Position numbers and translations under genes: made by a program
The notes under the pieces: model-generated
The model's database searches: none
What the model was told of the DNA's origin: nothing
Seen by the model: the letters and a program-made list of their open reading frames with translations, nothing else
Shown here: piece after piece, positions 28,440 through 37,244 of the stretch
Layout of the letters: every line of letters starts with the position of its first letter
Position numbering within the stretch: the first letter of the stretch is position 1
Source of the DNA: Oxalobacteraceae bacterium AB_14
GTDB taxonomy: Bacteria > Pseudomonadota > Gammaproteobacteria > Burkholderiales > Burkholderiaceae_D
Assembly: GCA_000381565.1 (NCBI GenBank)
Contig: KB906725.1
Coordinates: forward strand, 687,785-751,784
Reading direction: 5' to 3'
DNA: 64,000 nt

Positions 28440-30635
28440 ATGAACCTGGACGAAGCACTACAGACCTTCATCACCGAAAGCCGCGAACTGCTGGAAGACA
28501 TGGAGAACGCGCTGCTCAACGTCGACATCGCCGGCGACCAGGGCGAGGCGATCAACGCCATCTTCCGCGCGGCGCACACCATCAAGGGCTCGGCCGGCCT
28601 GTTCAGCCTGGACCACATCGTCGCCTTCACCCACGTGGTCGAGAGCCTGCTGGACGAAGTGCGCGACGGCCGGGTGACGCTCAACGACGAGATGATCGTG
28701 CTGCTGCTGTCCTGTTGCGACTACCTGTCCGGCATGACCGACGCGCTGGCCGCCGGCCAGCTCGACGCCGATCCCGACACCGCGCCGGAAGGCGAGATGC
28801 TGCTGCAGCAGTTGCGCCGCCACATGGCCGGCGGCGCCGGCCAGGCCCACGCCGGGGCGGCGGCCGACGCCGCCCCGGCGCCGCTGGCGGTGCACGCCGA
28901 GCCGGGCGTCGAGCGCATCGACCAGCAAAGGGGCGACAGCGACTACTGGCACATCTCGCTGCGCTTCGGCCGCGGCGTGCTGCAGAACGGCATGGATCCG
29001 ATCGCCTTCCTGCGCTACCTGGCCAAGCTGGGCAAGATCGTCGGCATCGCCACCGTGCCGGACGCGCTGCCGGCCGCCGAGGAGATGGACGCCGAGCTGT
29101 GCTACCTGGGCTTCGAGATCGCCTTCGACAGCACGGCCGACCGCGAAGCCATCGCCGGCGTGTTCGAGTTCGTGCAGGACGACTGCGAGATCCGCATCAT
29201 CCCGCCGCACAGCAAGGTCTCGCACTACGTCGACCTGATCCGCGCCCTGCCGGAGCAGGCCGCGCGCCTGGGCGAGATCCTGGTGCGCTGCGGCAGCGTC
29301 ACCTCGCACGAGCTGGAAGGCGCGCTGCACCAGCAGTCCCATCCCGGCAACGCCCAGGACGAGGTCACGCCGCAGCAGCTCGGCAGCATCCTGGTCGGCG
29401 CCGGCAGCGTGCCGCCGGTGGTGGTCGAGGCCGCGCTGGCCAAGCAAAAGCAGGTCAGCGAGCAGAAGGCGCAGGAGAGCCGCTCGATCCGCGTCGATTC
29501 CGACAAGCTCGACCGCCTGATCGACCTGGTGGGCGAGCTGATCATCGCCGGCGCGCGCGCCAATATGATCGCCCAGCACATCCAGAACACCGAGCTGCAG
29601 GAATGCACCTCCACCCTGTCGGGCCTGGTGGAGGAGGTGCGCGACGCCGCGCTCGAGCTGCGCATGGTCAAGATCGGCGCCACCTTCAACCGCTTCCAGC
29701 GCGTGGTGCACGACGTCGCGCGCGAGCTGGGCAAGGACATCGGCCTGATCGTCGACGGCGAGGATTCCGAGCTTGACAAGACGGTGGTGGAGAAGATCGG
29801 CGATCCGCTGATGCATCTGGTGCGCAACGCCATGGACCACGGCATCGAGCCGGGCGAGGTGCGGGTGGCCAACGGCAAGCCGGCCAAGGGCATGATCAAG
29901 CTCAACGCCTTCCATGAATCGGGCAGCATCGTCATCGAGGTGTCCGACGACGGCGGCGGCCTGCGCAAGGAGAAGATCCTGGCCAAGGCGGTCGAGCGCG
30001 GCCTGGTCGACGCCGACCGCAAGCTCAGCGACAGCGAGATCTACAACCTGATCTTCGAGGCCGGCTTCTCGACCGCGGAAAAGATCACCAACCTGTCCGG
30101 GCGCGGGGTCGGCATGGACGTGGTCAAGCGCAACATCACGGCGCTGCGCGGCAGCGTCGACGTCTCCAGCCGCGAGGGCGCCGGCACCACCGTCACCGTG
30201 CGCCTGCCGCTGACCCTGGCCATCATCGACGGCTTCCTGGTGCAGGTGGGCGGCTCGGTGTTCGTGATCCCGCTCGACATGATCGAGGAGTGCATCGAGT
30301 ACGCCACCGAGCCGGGCCAGGACTACTGCAACCTGCGCGGCCAGGTGCTGCCCTTCGTGCGGTTGCGCGAGCTGTTCCGCATCGGCGGCGCCTCGACCCG
30401 GCGCGAGAGCATTGTCGTGCTCAAGCTGGGCACCCACCGCGCCGGGCTGGTGGTCGATACCCTGCTGGGCGAATTCCAGACCGTCATCAAGCCGCTCAGC
30501 CCGATGTTCAGCGAAGTCAAATGCATCAGCGGCTCGACCATCCTGGGCAGCGGCGAGGTGGCGCTGATCCTGGACGTGGCGGCGCTGATGCACACCGTCA
30601 GCGGCAAGGGCGCGGCCGTCGCGCTGGCCGCTTAG
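28440..30635 (+). CDS. cheA: Chemotaxis histidine kinase CheA
   Basis: A 731-residue kinase. The HPt domain (1-120) has the phosphorylated His46 in FRAAHTIKGSAGLF. A central ~95-residue domain starting DYWHISLRFG replaces a classical CheY-binding P2 domain. After a helical dimerisation region (~345-410) the ATPase domain carries HLVRNAMDHGIEP (N box), VSDDGGGLRK (G1) and GRGVGMDVVK (G2). A CheW-like domain closes the protein (from ~595). It phosphorylates CheY, CheB and probably the receivers encoded nearby. The family is certain. The P2 replacement is my observation. Confidence 0.96.
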   Translation: MNLDEALQTFITESRELLEDMENALLNVDIAGDQGEAINAIFRAAHTIKGSAGLFSLDHIVAFTHVVESLLDEVRDGRVTLNDEMIVLLLSCCDYLSGMTDALAAGQLDADPDTAPEGEMLLQQLRRHMAGGAGQAHAGAAADAAPAPLAVHAEPGVERIDQQRGDSDYWHISLRFGRGVLQNGMDPIAFLRYLAKLGKIVGIATVPDALPAAEEMDAELCYLGFEIAFDSTADREAIAGVFEFVQDDCEIRIIPPHSKVSHYVDLIRALPEQAARLGEILVRCGSVTSHELEGALHQQSHPGNAQDEVTPQQLGSILVGAGSVPPVVVEAALAKQKQVSEQKAQESRSIRVDSDKLDRLIDLVGELIIAGARANMIAQHIQNTELQECTSTLSGLVEEVRDAALELRMVKIGATFNRFQRVVHDVARELGKDIGLIVDGEDSELDKTVVEKIGDPLMHLVRNAMDHGIEPGEVRVANGKPAKGMIKLNAFHESGSIVIEVSDDGGGLRKEKILAKAVERGLVDADRKLSDSEIYNLIFEAGFSTAEKITNLSGRGVGMDVVKRNITALRGSVDVSSREGAGTTVTVRLPLTLAIIDGFLVQVGGSVFVIPLDMIEECIEYATEPGQDYCNLRGQVLPFVRLRELFRIGGASTRRESIVVLKLGTHRAGLVVDTLLGEFQTVIKPLSPMFSEVKCISGSTILGSGEVALILDVAALMHTVSGKGAAVALAA

Positions 30636-30663
30636 TTGACGGCCTAATCGTGGAGAGGACCCA

Positions 30664-31233
30664 ATGAATACAGCAGCGACCGAATCAGTCAACCAGGTGG
30701 TCACCTACGGCAGCAGTGCGATGATGGCGCTGCAAAGCGGCGCCGCCCTGCCCAGCCAGTTCCTGACCTTCATGCTGGGCGAGGACCCGTACGCGGTCGG
30801 CATCCTGCACATCAAGGAGATCATCGAGTACGGCGCGCTGGCCGCGGTGCCGATGATGCCGCCCTGCGTGCGCGGCGTGATCAACCTGCGCGGCGCGGTG
30901 GTGCCGGTGATGGACCTGTCGGCGCGCTTCGAGCGCGGCCCCAGCGTGATCGGCAAGCGCAGCTGCATCGTCATCGTCGAGGTCGACGGCGGCGCCGGCG
31001 ACAACAAGCAGGTGCTGGGCATGCTGGTCGACGCCGTCAACGCCGTGGTGGAGATCGCCGCCGGCGACATCGAGGCGGCGCCGGCCTTCGGCACCCGCAT
31101 CCGTCCCGACTTCATCGCCGGCATCGGCAAGGTCAACGGCAAGTTCGTGATCCTGCTCGACATCGAGCGTGTGCTGTCGAGCGAGGAGATCGTCGAGCTG
31201 GCGCGCGGCACCGTCGCCAGCTACAACTCCTGA
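30664..31233 (+). CDS. cheW: CheW adaptor 1
   Basis: A 189-residue SH3-like adaptor coupling CheA to receptors. Signature segments are FLTFMLGEDPYAVGILHIKEI, GVINLRGAVVPVMDL and DAVNAVVEIAAGDIE. GGAGAGGACCCA stands before ATG 30664, 28 bp after cheA. A second CheW lies further down among the MCP genes (36686). The two share the LRG.(A)VPV.DL core but differ in their N-terminal tails. Confidence 0.95.
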   Translation: MNTAATESVNQVVTYGSSAMMALQSGAALPSQFLTFMLGEDPYAVGILHIKEIIEYGALAAVPMMPPCVRGVINLRGAVVPVMDLSARFERGPSVIGKRSCIVIVEVDGGAGDNKQVLGMLVDAVNAVVEIAAGDIEAAPAFGTRIRPDFIAGIGKVNGKFVILLDIERVLSSEEIVELARGTVASYNS

Positions 31234-31246
31234 GCCGGCCGACGCC

Positions 31247-32053
31247 ATGCCTGCCGTGACCATCACCGAGCGCGAGTTTTCCCAGTTCCAGCGCTTCATC
31301 TACGAGGCGGCAGGCATCTGCATGGCCAACGGCAAGCAGGCGCTGGTGAGCGGGCGCCTGGCCAAGCGCCTGGCGCACTACCAGCTGGAGAGCTACGGCG
31401 ACTACCTGCGCCTGCTCGAGAGCCGCGCCCAGCCGGCCGAGCTGCAGGTGGCGGTCGACCTCTTGACCACCAACGAGACCTATTTCTTCCGCGAGCCCAA
31501 GCACTTCGCGCTGCTGCGCGAGCTGGCGCTGGAGGCGCGCGACAAGCGCCAGACGCTGCGCGTCTGGAGCGCGGCCAGCTCCAGCGGCGAGGAAGCCTAC
31601 AGCATCGCCATGGTGCTGGCCGACGTGCTCGACGAGGGGCCGTGGGAAGTGCTGGGCACCGACATCAGCACCCGCGTGCTGGAGCGCGCACGCTGCGGCC
31701 ACTACCCGATGGAGCGCGCCAGCCAGATGCCGGCCGCCTACCTGAAGCGCTTCTGCCTCAAGGGCCAGGGCAGCGAGGCCGGCACCCTGCTGATCGAGCG
31801 CCCGCTGCGCCAGCGGGTGCAGTTCCGCCACCTGAACCTGAACGAGCCGCTGCCCAAGCTGGGCAGCTTCGACGTGATCTTCCTGCGCAACGTGATGATC
31901 TACTTTAACCTGGCCACCAAGCGCCAGGTGGTGGCGCGGCTGCTGACGCAGCTGCGTCCCGGCGGCTACTTCCTGATCGGCCACTCGGAAACGCTGAACG
32001 ACATCAACGACACGCTGGTGGCGGTGGCGCCCTCGATCTACCGCAAGCCATGA
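31247..32053 (+). CDS. cheR: Chemoreceptor methyltransferase CheR
   Basis: A 268-residue enzyme that uses SAM to methylate glutamates on the MCPs. The N-terminal helical domain (~1-75) precedes the family motif NETYFFREPKHF. The SAM-binding domain follows (RVWSAASSSGEEAYSIAM, LGTDISTRVLERAR) with FLRNVMIYF near the end. The start ATG 31247 matches the family N-terminus. Its stop codon overlaps the start of cheD (ATGA), showing translational coupling. Confidence 0.95.
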   Translation: MPAVTITEREFSQFQRFIYEAAGICMANGKQALVSGRLAKRLAHYQLESYGDYLRLLESRAQPAELQVAVDLLTTNETYFFREPKHFALLRELALEARDKRQTLRVWSAASSSGEEAYSIAMVLADVLDEGPWEVLGTDISTRVLERARCGHYPMERASQMPAAYLKRFCLKGQGSEAGTLLIERPLRQRVQFRHLNLNEPLPKLGSFDVIFLRNVMIYFNLATKRQVVARLLTQLRPGGYFLIGHSETLNDINDTLVAVAPSIYRKP

Positions 32054-32586
32054 TCGTGACGCTGACCATGCCCGATTCCAAGCTCATCGATATCTTCCTG
32101 ATGCCCGGCGACTACTTCGTCGGCGACGAGCACTATCGGGTGCGCACCCTGCTGGGGTCCTGCGTCTCGGTCACCTTGTGGCATCCGGCGCTGCGCATCG
32201 GCGCCATGTCACACTTTCTGCTGCCGGGCACCGGCCGCAAGAAAAACCACGACAAGCCGGGCATCTACGGCGCCGACGCCATGGACCTGCTGCTGCGCGG
32301 CATGGCGCGCCACGGCGTGCCGCTGGTCCAGTGCCAGGGCAAGATATTCGGCGGCGCCGCCATGTTCCCGCGCAGCGTCAAGGTGCGCGACATCGGCATG
32401 CAGAACGGCGACTATGCCCGCACGCTGTTGCAGCAGCATGGCATACGCGTGGTGTCCGAAAGCCTGTTCGGCGAAGGACACCGTCAACTGATCTTCACCA
32501 TCCGCAGCGGCGAGGTACTGAGCCGCCAGGTGCCGCCGGAATTGGCGGCCGGCGCGTCGGCGGGGCCGGACAAGGAGAAGGCATGA
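32050..32586 (+). CDS. cheD: Chemoreceptor glutamine deamidase CheD
   Basis: A 178-residue enzyme that deamidates MCP glutamines. The catalytic Cys lies in TLLGSCVSVTLW and the His in GAMSHFLLP, as in the family. It overlaps cheR upstream and cheB downstream by ATGA each, so the R-D-B block is translated as a unit. No cheZ or cheC is visible. Confidence 0.95.
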   Translation: MIVTLTMPDSKLIDIFLMPGDYFVGDEHYRVRTLLGSCVSVTLWHPALRIGAMSHFLLPGTGRKKNHDKPGIYGADAMDLLLRGMARHGVPLVQCQGKIFGGAAMFPRSVKVRDIGMQNGDYARTLLQQHGIRVVSESLFGEGHRQLIFTIRSGEVLSRQVPPELAAGASAGPDKEKA

Positions 32587-33656
32587 GCGCAATCAATGTC
32601 ATGATCGTCGATGACTCGGCCGTGGTGCGTCAGGTGCTCAGCAGCCTGCTCAACGCGGCGCCCGGCATCGTGGTCGGCCACGCGGTGGCCAATCCCTTGC
32701 TGGCGATGGAGCGCATGAAGGTGCAGTGGCCGGACGTGATCGTGCTCGACGTCGAGATGCCCAAGATGGACGGCATCACCTTCCTGCGCAAGATCATGGG
32801 CGAGCGGCCGACCCCGGTGGTGATCTGCTCGACCTTGACCGAGAAGGGCGCGCAGACCTCGGTCGAGGCGCTGTCGGCCGGCGCGGTGGCCATCATCACC
32901 AAGCCGCGGCTGGACCTCAAGCAGTTCCTGCACGATTCGGCCGACGAGCTGGTGTCGGCGGTGCGGGCGGCGGCCGGCGCCCGCGTCGGCAAGCTGGTCA
33001 ACCGTCCGGCGCCGCCGCCGGTGACGGCCAAGCTCAACGCGGACGCGGTGCTGCCGCCGGCCGACCACCGGCCGATGACCGCCACCACCGAGCGGGTGGT
33101 GGCGATCGGCACCTCGACCGGCGGCACCCAGGCGCTGGAGGAGGTGCTGACGGTGCTGCCGCGGGTCTCGCCCGGCATCGTGGTGGTGCAGCACATGCCG
33201 GAGAAATTCACCGCCGCCTTCGCCGCCCGCCTCGACAGCGTGTGCCAGGTGCGGGTCAAGGAGGCGGCCAACAACGACCGCGTGCTGCAAGGGCTGGTGC
33301 TGATCGCGCCGGGCGGCAAGCATATGTTGCTGCGCCGCACCGGCGCCCAGTATTTCGTCGAGGTGGTCGACGGCCCGCTGGTCAACCGCCACCGGCCGTC
33401 GGTGGACGTGCTGTTCCGCTCGGCCGCGCGCGCGGCCGGCGCCAACGCGCTGGGCGTGATCATGACCGGCATGGGCGACGACGGCGCCGCCGGCATGCTG
33501 GAAATGCACAAGGCCGGCGCCCGCACGGTGGCGCAGGACGAGGCCAGCTGCGTGGTGTACGGCATGCCCAAGGAGGCGGTCAAGCGCGGCGGGGTCGAGA
33601 AGTCGCTGCCGCTGAACGCGATCTACCGCGAAATCCTGCAACAGCTGTCCTACTGA
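32583..33656 (+). CDS. cheB: Chemotaxis-specific protein-glutamate methylesterase CheB
   Basis: A 357-residue protein. The receiver domain (~1-120) has Asp in VLDVEMPKMDG. After a Pro-rich linker the methylesterase domain (~165-355) has the catalytic Ser in GTSTGGTQAL, His in VQHMPEKF and Asp in TGMGDDGAAGM. It removes methyl groups from receptors after phosphorylation by CheA. ATG 32583 overlaps the cheD stop (ATGA). Confidence 0.96.
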   Translation: MSAINVMIVDDSAVVRQVLSSLLNAAPGIVVGHAVANPLLAMERMKVQWPDVIVLDVEMPKMDGITFLRKIMGERPTPVVICSTLTEKGAQTSVEALSAGAVAIITKPRLDLKQFLHDSADELVSAVRAAAGARVGKLVNRPAPPPVTAKLNADAVLPPADHRPMTATTERVVAIGTSTGGTQALEEVLTVLPRVSPGIVVVQHMPEKFTAAFAARLDSVCQVRVKEAANNDRVLQGLVLIAPGGKHMLLRRTGAQYFVEVVDGPLVNRHRPSVDVLFRSAARAAGANALGVIMTGMGDDGAAGMLEMHKAGARTVAQDEASCVVYGMPKEAVKRGGVEKSLPLNAIYREILQQLSY

Positions 33657-34936
33657 TGATCGCCCCCATGTCCCCACTCTCCTTCGCCGACAGCCTGACC
33701 GCGACGCCCCGTGCCTGGACCGGCCAGCGGGTGCTGGTGGTGGAGGATAGCCTGGTCCAGCGCGGCTACCTGGCCGGCCTGCTGCGCCAGCTCGAATTCG
33801 GCGAGGTGCTGGAGGCGGCCGACGGCAACGAAGCCTTGCAGCTGCTGGAGCGCCAGGGCGGCGAGGCGATCTTCCTGGTGCTGACCGACCTGGAAATGCC
33901 GGGCATGGACGGCATCGAGCTGACCTGCCAGCTGCGCGAACGGCAGCTGGCGCAAAACCTGATCGTGGTCAGCGCGCGCGATCCGCGCCTGCTGGAGATC
34001 ATCGAGAACATGAACTTCGACGACGCCTGCATGGACCTGCTGGGCACCCTGCTCAAGCCGGTGCAGCTGGACGCGCTGGCGATGCTGCTCGACCGCGCCG
34101 GCAAGAAGACGGTGCCGCGGCCGGCCTGCGCCCAGCCCGACCTGCCCAGCGCGGACGAGCTGGCGCAGGCGGTGGCGCGGCAGGAGTTCCTGCCCTATTT
34201 CCAGCCCAAGGTGGCGATCCAGAACGGCCACCTGAAAGGCTTGGAGGCGCTGGCGCGCTGGCAGCATCCGGGCCGCGGCCTGCTGTCGCCGCAGCACTTC
34301 ATCGACGCCATGGAGGGCACGCCGCTGATGGCGGAGTTCACGCTGAGCATGGTGCGCCAGGTGCTGGAGCGGCTGCTGGAATGGACCCAGCACGGCCTGC
34401 CGTCGCTGACGGTGTCGGTCAACCTGTCGGCCGACAACCTGGCCGAGCGCGGCTTCATCGACCGCCTGACGGCGCTGGTGATGGCCTCCGGCGTGCCGCC
34501 GGCGGCGCTGGTGTGGGAGGTGACCGAGACCAGCGTGATGCGTCAGCTGTCGCAGGCGCTGACCAATATGGGGCGCTTGCGGCTGATGGGCTTCGGCCTG
34601 GCGATGGACGATTTCGGCATCGGCTATTCGTCGATGCAGCAGTTCGCCCGCTGCCCGTTCACCGAACTGAAGATCGACCGCGCCTTCGTGCACGGCGCCT
34701 CGCAATGGCCGAACCGCCACGTGGTGCTGAAAAGCGCGCTCGACCTGGGCCAGAGCCTGGGCGTGGCCACCGTGGCCGAGGGCGTGGAAACGCTGGCCGA
34801 CTGGCAGCTGCTGCGCCAGCTGGGCTGCGACATGGCGCAGGGCTACCTGCTGGCCAGGCCGATGCCGGCCGGCGAGCTGGTGGCCTGGATCAGGCAGGAC
34901 CGGCGCCGCCTGCGGGCGCTGGCGGAGCAACCGTAG
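33656..34936 (+). CDS. Response regulator with EAL c-di-GMP phosphodiesterase domain
   Basis: A 426-residue protein: a receiver domain (~20-145, VLVVEDSLVQRG, phospho-acceptor in LTDLEMPGMDG, LLKPVQLD) fused to an EAL domain (~165-415). EAL motifs look intact: GLEALARW, MDDFGIGYSS, ELKIDRAFV and VAEGVETLADW. It should therefore hydrolyse c-di-GMP when phosphorylated or dephosphorylated by this pathway. The start ATG overlaps the cheB stop by one base (TGATG), a strong sign that this is a true output of the cluster. Confidence 0.94.
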   Translation: MIAPMSPLSFADSLTATPRAWTGQRVLVVEDSLVQRGYLAGLLRQLEFGEVLEAADGNEALQLLERQGGEAIFLVLTDLEMPGMDGIELTCQLRERQLAQNLIVVSARDPRLLEIIENMNFDDACMDLLGTLLKPVQLDALAMLLDRAGKKTVPRPACAQPDLPSADELAQAVARQEFLPYFQPKVAIQNGHLKGLEALARWQHPGRGLLSPQHFIDAMEGTPLMAEFTLSMVRQVLERLLEWTQHGLPSLTVSVNLSADNLAERGFIDRLTALVMASGVPPAALVWEVTETSVMRQLSQALTNMGRLRLMGFGLAMDDFGIGYSSMQQFARCPFTELKIDRAFVHGASQWPNRHVVLKSALDLGQSLGVATVAEGVETLADWQLLRQLGCDMAQGYLLARPMPAGELVAWIRQDRRRLRALAEQP

Positions 34937-34976
34937 TGCTGTACACATCCGATCGTTGTCGTTTCAGGGAGTCCAT

Positions 34977-36674
34977 ATGTTGTCTACATTAACGGTCAGG
35001 ACCAAGATCCTGATGTTGCTGGCGGTGGCGGTGCTGGCGCTGGTGGTGGTGGTGAGCATCGCCTTCGCGGGCCTCAAGCAGGAGGGCGCGATGCTGGCCG
35101 AAATCGGCAAGAACCGGCTGCCGTCGGTGCAGGCGCTGCAAATCGTCAGCGAGGGGCAGACGGCGATCCGCTCGTCCAACCGCGCGATCGATACGGTCGC
35201 GCTCTACCCGGACGAGATCGACATCATCGCCCACGAACTCAAGCGCAAGCAAGAGGTCTGGAGCGAGATCGACAAGGCATGGAAGGTCTATGAACCGCTG
35301 TCGCAGGAACCCGAGGAGGCGGTGCTGTGGAAGACCTTCGTCAAGCAATGGGAGCTGTGGAAGGCGCGCGAGGTCGTCATCGGCGAGCTGGCCGGCCAGA
35401 TCGCGCGGGCCGACGCCGCCAGGCGCAAGGAACTGTTCGTCGCCCTGCATGGCGCCATCAAGGACGCCCGCCCCCTGTTCCACGACGCCGAGGACAGCCT
35501 GAACAAGCTGGTGTTGCTGAACGTCGGCTACGGCGACGCCGCCGTCAGGCAGGCCGAAGAGGCGTCCGCGCATGCGCTGAGCATGATGTACACCAGCGCC
35601 GGCGTGGCGCTGGCGCTGCTGGTGGCGATCGGCCTGCTGATCCTGAACGGCATCATGAAGCAGCTGGGCGGCGATCCGGGCTACGCGGCCGAGATCGTGC
35701 GCCTGGTGGCGGACGGCGACCTCAGGGCAGAGGTCGCGCTCAAGGCCGGCGACAGCACCAGCCTGTTGGCGGCGATGAAGGGCATGATCGAGAGACTGTC
35801 GCAGGTGGTGCAGGAGGTAAACAACGGCGCCGAATCGCTGGCCAGCGCTTCCGAGGAAGTGAGCGCGACGGCGCAATCGCTGTCGCAGGCGGCCAGCGAG
35901 CAGGCCGCCGGCACGGAGGAAACCAGCGCCTCGGTCGAGCAGATGACGGCGTCGATTTCGCAGAACACGGAAAACGCCAGGGTCACCGACGGCATCGCCA
36001 GCAAGGCGGCGCTGGAGGCGGCCGAGGGCGGCGCCGCGGTCGAATCGACGGTGGCGGCGATGCGCCAGATCGCCAAGAAGATCGGCATCATCGACGACAT
36101 CGCCTACCAGACCAACCTGCTGGCGCTGAACGCGGCGATCGAGGCGGCGCGCGCGGGCGAGCACGGCAAGGGCTTCGCGGTGGTGGCGGCCGAGGTGCGC
36201 AAGCTGGCCGAACGCAGCCAGGTGGCGGCGCAGGAAATCGAGCAGGTCGCGACCAGCAGCGTGCAGCTGGCGGAGAAGGCCGGCCGCCTGCTGAGCGAGA
36301 TGGTGCCCAATATCCGCCGCACCTCCAACCTGGTGCAGGAGATCACGGCGGCGTCGGAGGAGCAGTCGGCCGGCGTCGGCCAGATCAACTCGGCCGTCAC
36401 GCAGCTGAGCCAGACCACCCAGCAAAACGCCTCCAGTTCCGAGGAGTTGGCGGCCACCGCCGAAGAGATGAGCGGCCAGGCCGAGCAGTTGCAGCAGACC
36501 ATGTCCTTCTTCAAGCTGGCCGGCGCGGCGCGGCCGCTGCGCACGGTGGTGGTGGCGGCGCGCAAGCCGGGCAAGCCGGGCAGGGCGCCGCTGCGCCCGG
36601 TCGGTGACATGGCAGGCAACCGCCGCATGGCGGACATGCAGGAACCGGACGAATCGCATTTTATTAAATTCTGA
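34977..36674 (+). CDS. Methyl-accepting chemotaxis protein 1, 4HB sensor type
   Basis: A 565-residue receptor. TM1 (~10-30) and TM2 (~200-222) flank a four-helix-bundle sensor (residues ~30-200, rich in charged helices such as RLPSVQALQIVSEGQTAIRS). A HAMP linker and a signalling domain with tip IAYQTNLLALNAAIEAARA follow. Unlike its sister gene it has a ~55-residue C-terminal tail ending DESHFIKF. AGGGAG precedes ATG 34977; an in-frame upstream TTG was rejected. The ligand is unknown. Confidence 0.94.
   Translation: MLSTLTVRTKILMLLAVAVLALVVVVSIAFAGLKQEGAMLAEIGKNRLPSVQALQIVSEGQTAIRSSNRAIDTVALYPDEIDIIAHELKRKQEVWSEIDKAWKVYEPLSQEPEEAVLWKTFVKQWELWKAREVVIGELAGQIARADAARRKELFVALHGAIKDARPLFHDAEDSLNKLVLLNVGYGDAAVRQAEEASAHALSMMYTSAGVALALLVAIGLLILNGIMKQLGGDPGYAAEIVRLVADGDLRAEVALKAGDSTSLLAAMKGMIERLSQVVQEVNNGAESLASASEEVSATAQSLSQAASEQAAGTEETSASVEQMTASISQNTENARVTDGIASKAALEAAEGGAAVESTVAAMRQIAKKIGIIDDIAYQTNLLALNAAIEAARAGEHGKGFAVVAAEVRKLAERSQVAAQEIEQVATSSVQLAEKAGRLLSEMVPNIRRTSNLVQEITAASEEQSAGVGQINSAVTQLSQTTQQNASSSEELAATAEEMSGQAEQLQQTMSFFKLAGAARPLRTVVVAARKPGKPGRAPLRPVGDMAGNRRMADMQEPDESHFIKF
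36045..36241 (+). repeat. 197-bp exact repeat shared by MCP 1 and MCP 2
   Basis: Bases 36045-36241 are identical to 38313-38509, covering the signalling tip of both receptors, while flanking sequence differs at many synonymous positions. MCP 3 has a close but not identical version. This pattern suggests gene conversion. Confidence 0.9.
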
Positions 36675-36685
36675 GCGAGGCGACG

Positions 36686-37210
36686 ATGAATACCTTGACT
36701 GTATCCGAAACCAGGCAACTGGCCACCGGGGGGGCGGCGCAATACCTCAGTTTCATGCTGGGCCAGGACATGTTCGCCATCGGCATCCTGGCGGTGCGCG
36801 AGATTCTCGAATATGCCGGCGTGACGCCGGTGCCGCAGATGCCGGCCTGTATCAGCGGCGTGATCAACCTGCGCGGCACGGCGGTGCCGGTGCTGGACCT
36901 GGCGCGCCGGCTGGAGCGCGCGCCGTCGCCGATCGGCAAGCGCACCTGCATCATCGTGGTCGAAGTCGACAGCGACGAAGGCGCCTTCGTGATCGGCATC
37001 CTGGTCGACGCGGTCAATGCGGTGCTCGATATTCCGGCGGCCGACATCGAGCCGGCGCCCAGCTTCGGCGCCCAGGTGCGCGCCGAGATGCTGCAAGGCA
37101 TAGGCAAGGTGCAGGAAGGACGTTTCGTGCTGCTGCTGAACGTGCAGCACGTGGTGGCGGCCAGCGAACTGGCGGCGCTGGCGGCCGGCCCGCTGGCGCA
37201 CACGTCATGA
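36686..37210 (+). CDS. cheW: CheW adaptor 2
   Basis: A 174-residue CheW-like adaptor with YLSFMLGQDMFAIGILAVREI and GVINLRGTAVPVLDLARR. It sits between two closely related MCP genes and may serve them specifically. It lies 11 bp after MCP 1, with GAGCGAGGCG upstream of ATG 36686. It shares the core of CheW 1 but has a shorter N-terminal tail. Confidence 0.95.
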   Translation: MNTLTVSETRQLATGGAAQYLSFMLGQDMFAIGILAVREILEYAGVTPVPQMPACISGVINLRGTAVPVLDLARRLERAPSPIGKRTCIIVVEVDSDEGAFVIGILVDAVNAVLDIPAADIEPAPSFGAQVRAEMLQGIGKVQEGRFVLLLNVQHVVAASELAALAAGPLAHTS

Positions 37211-37244
37211 CGCCGGCCCACGCGCATATAAGCGGGAGCCTTGC

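Noticed and set aside
28458..30704. A 748-codon minus-strand frame opposite cheA
   Set aside because: It is a GC-driven shadow of cheA, without a ribosome-binding site or any recognisable domain.
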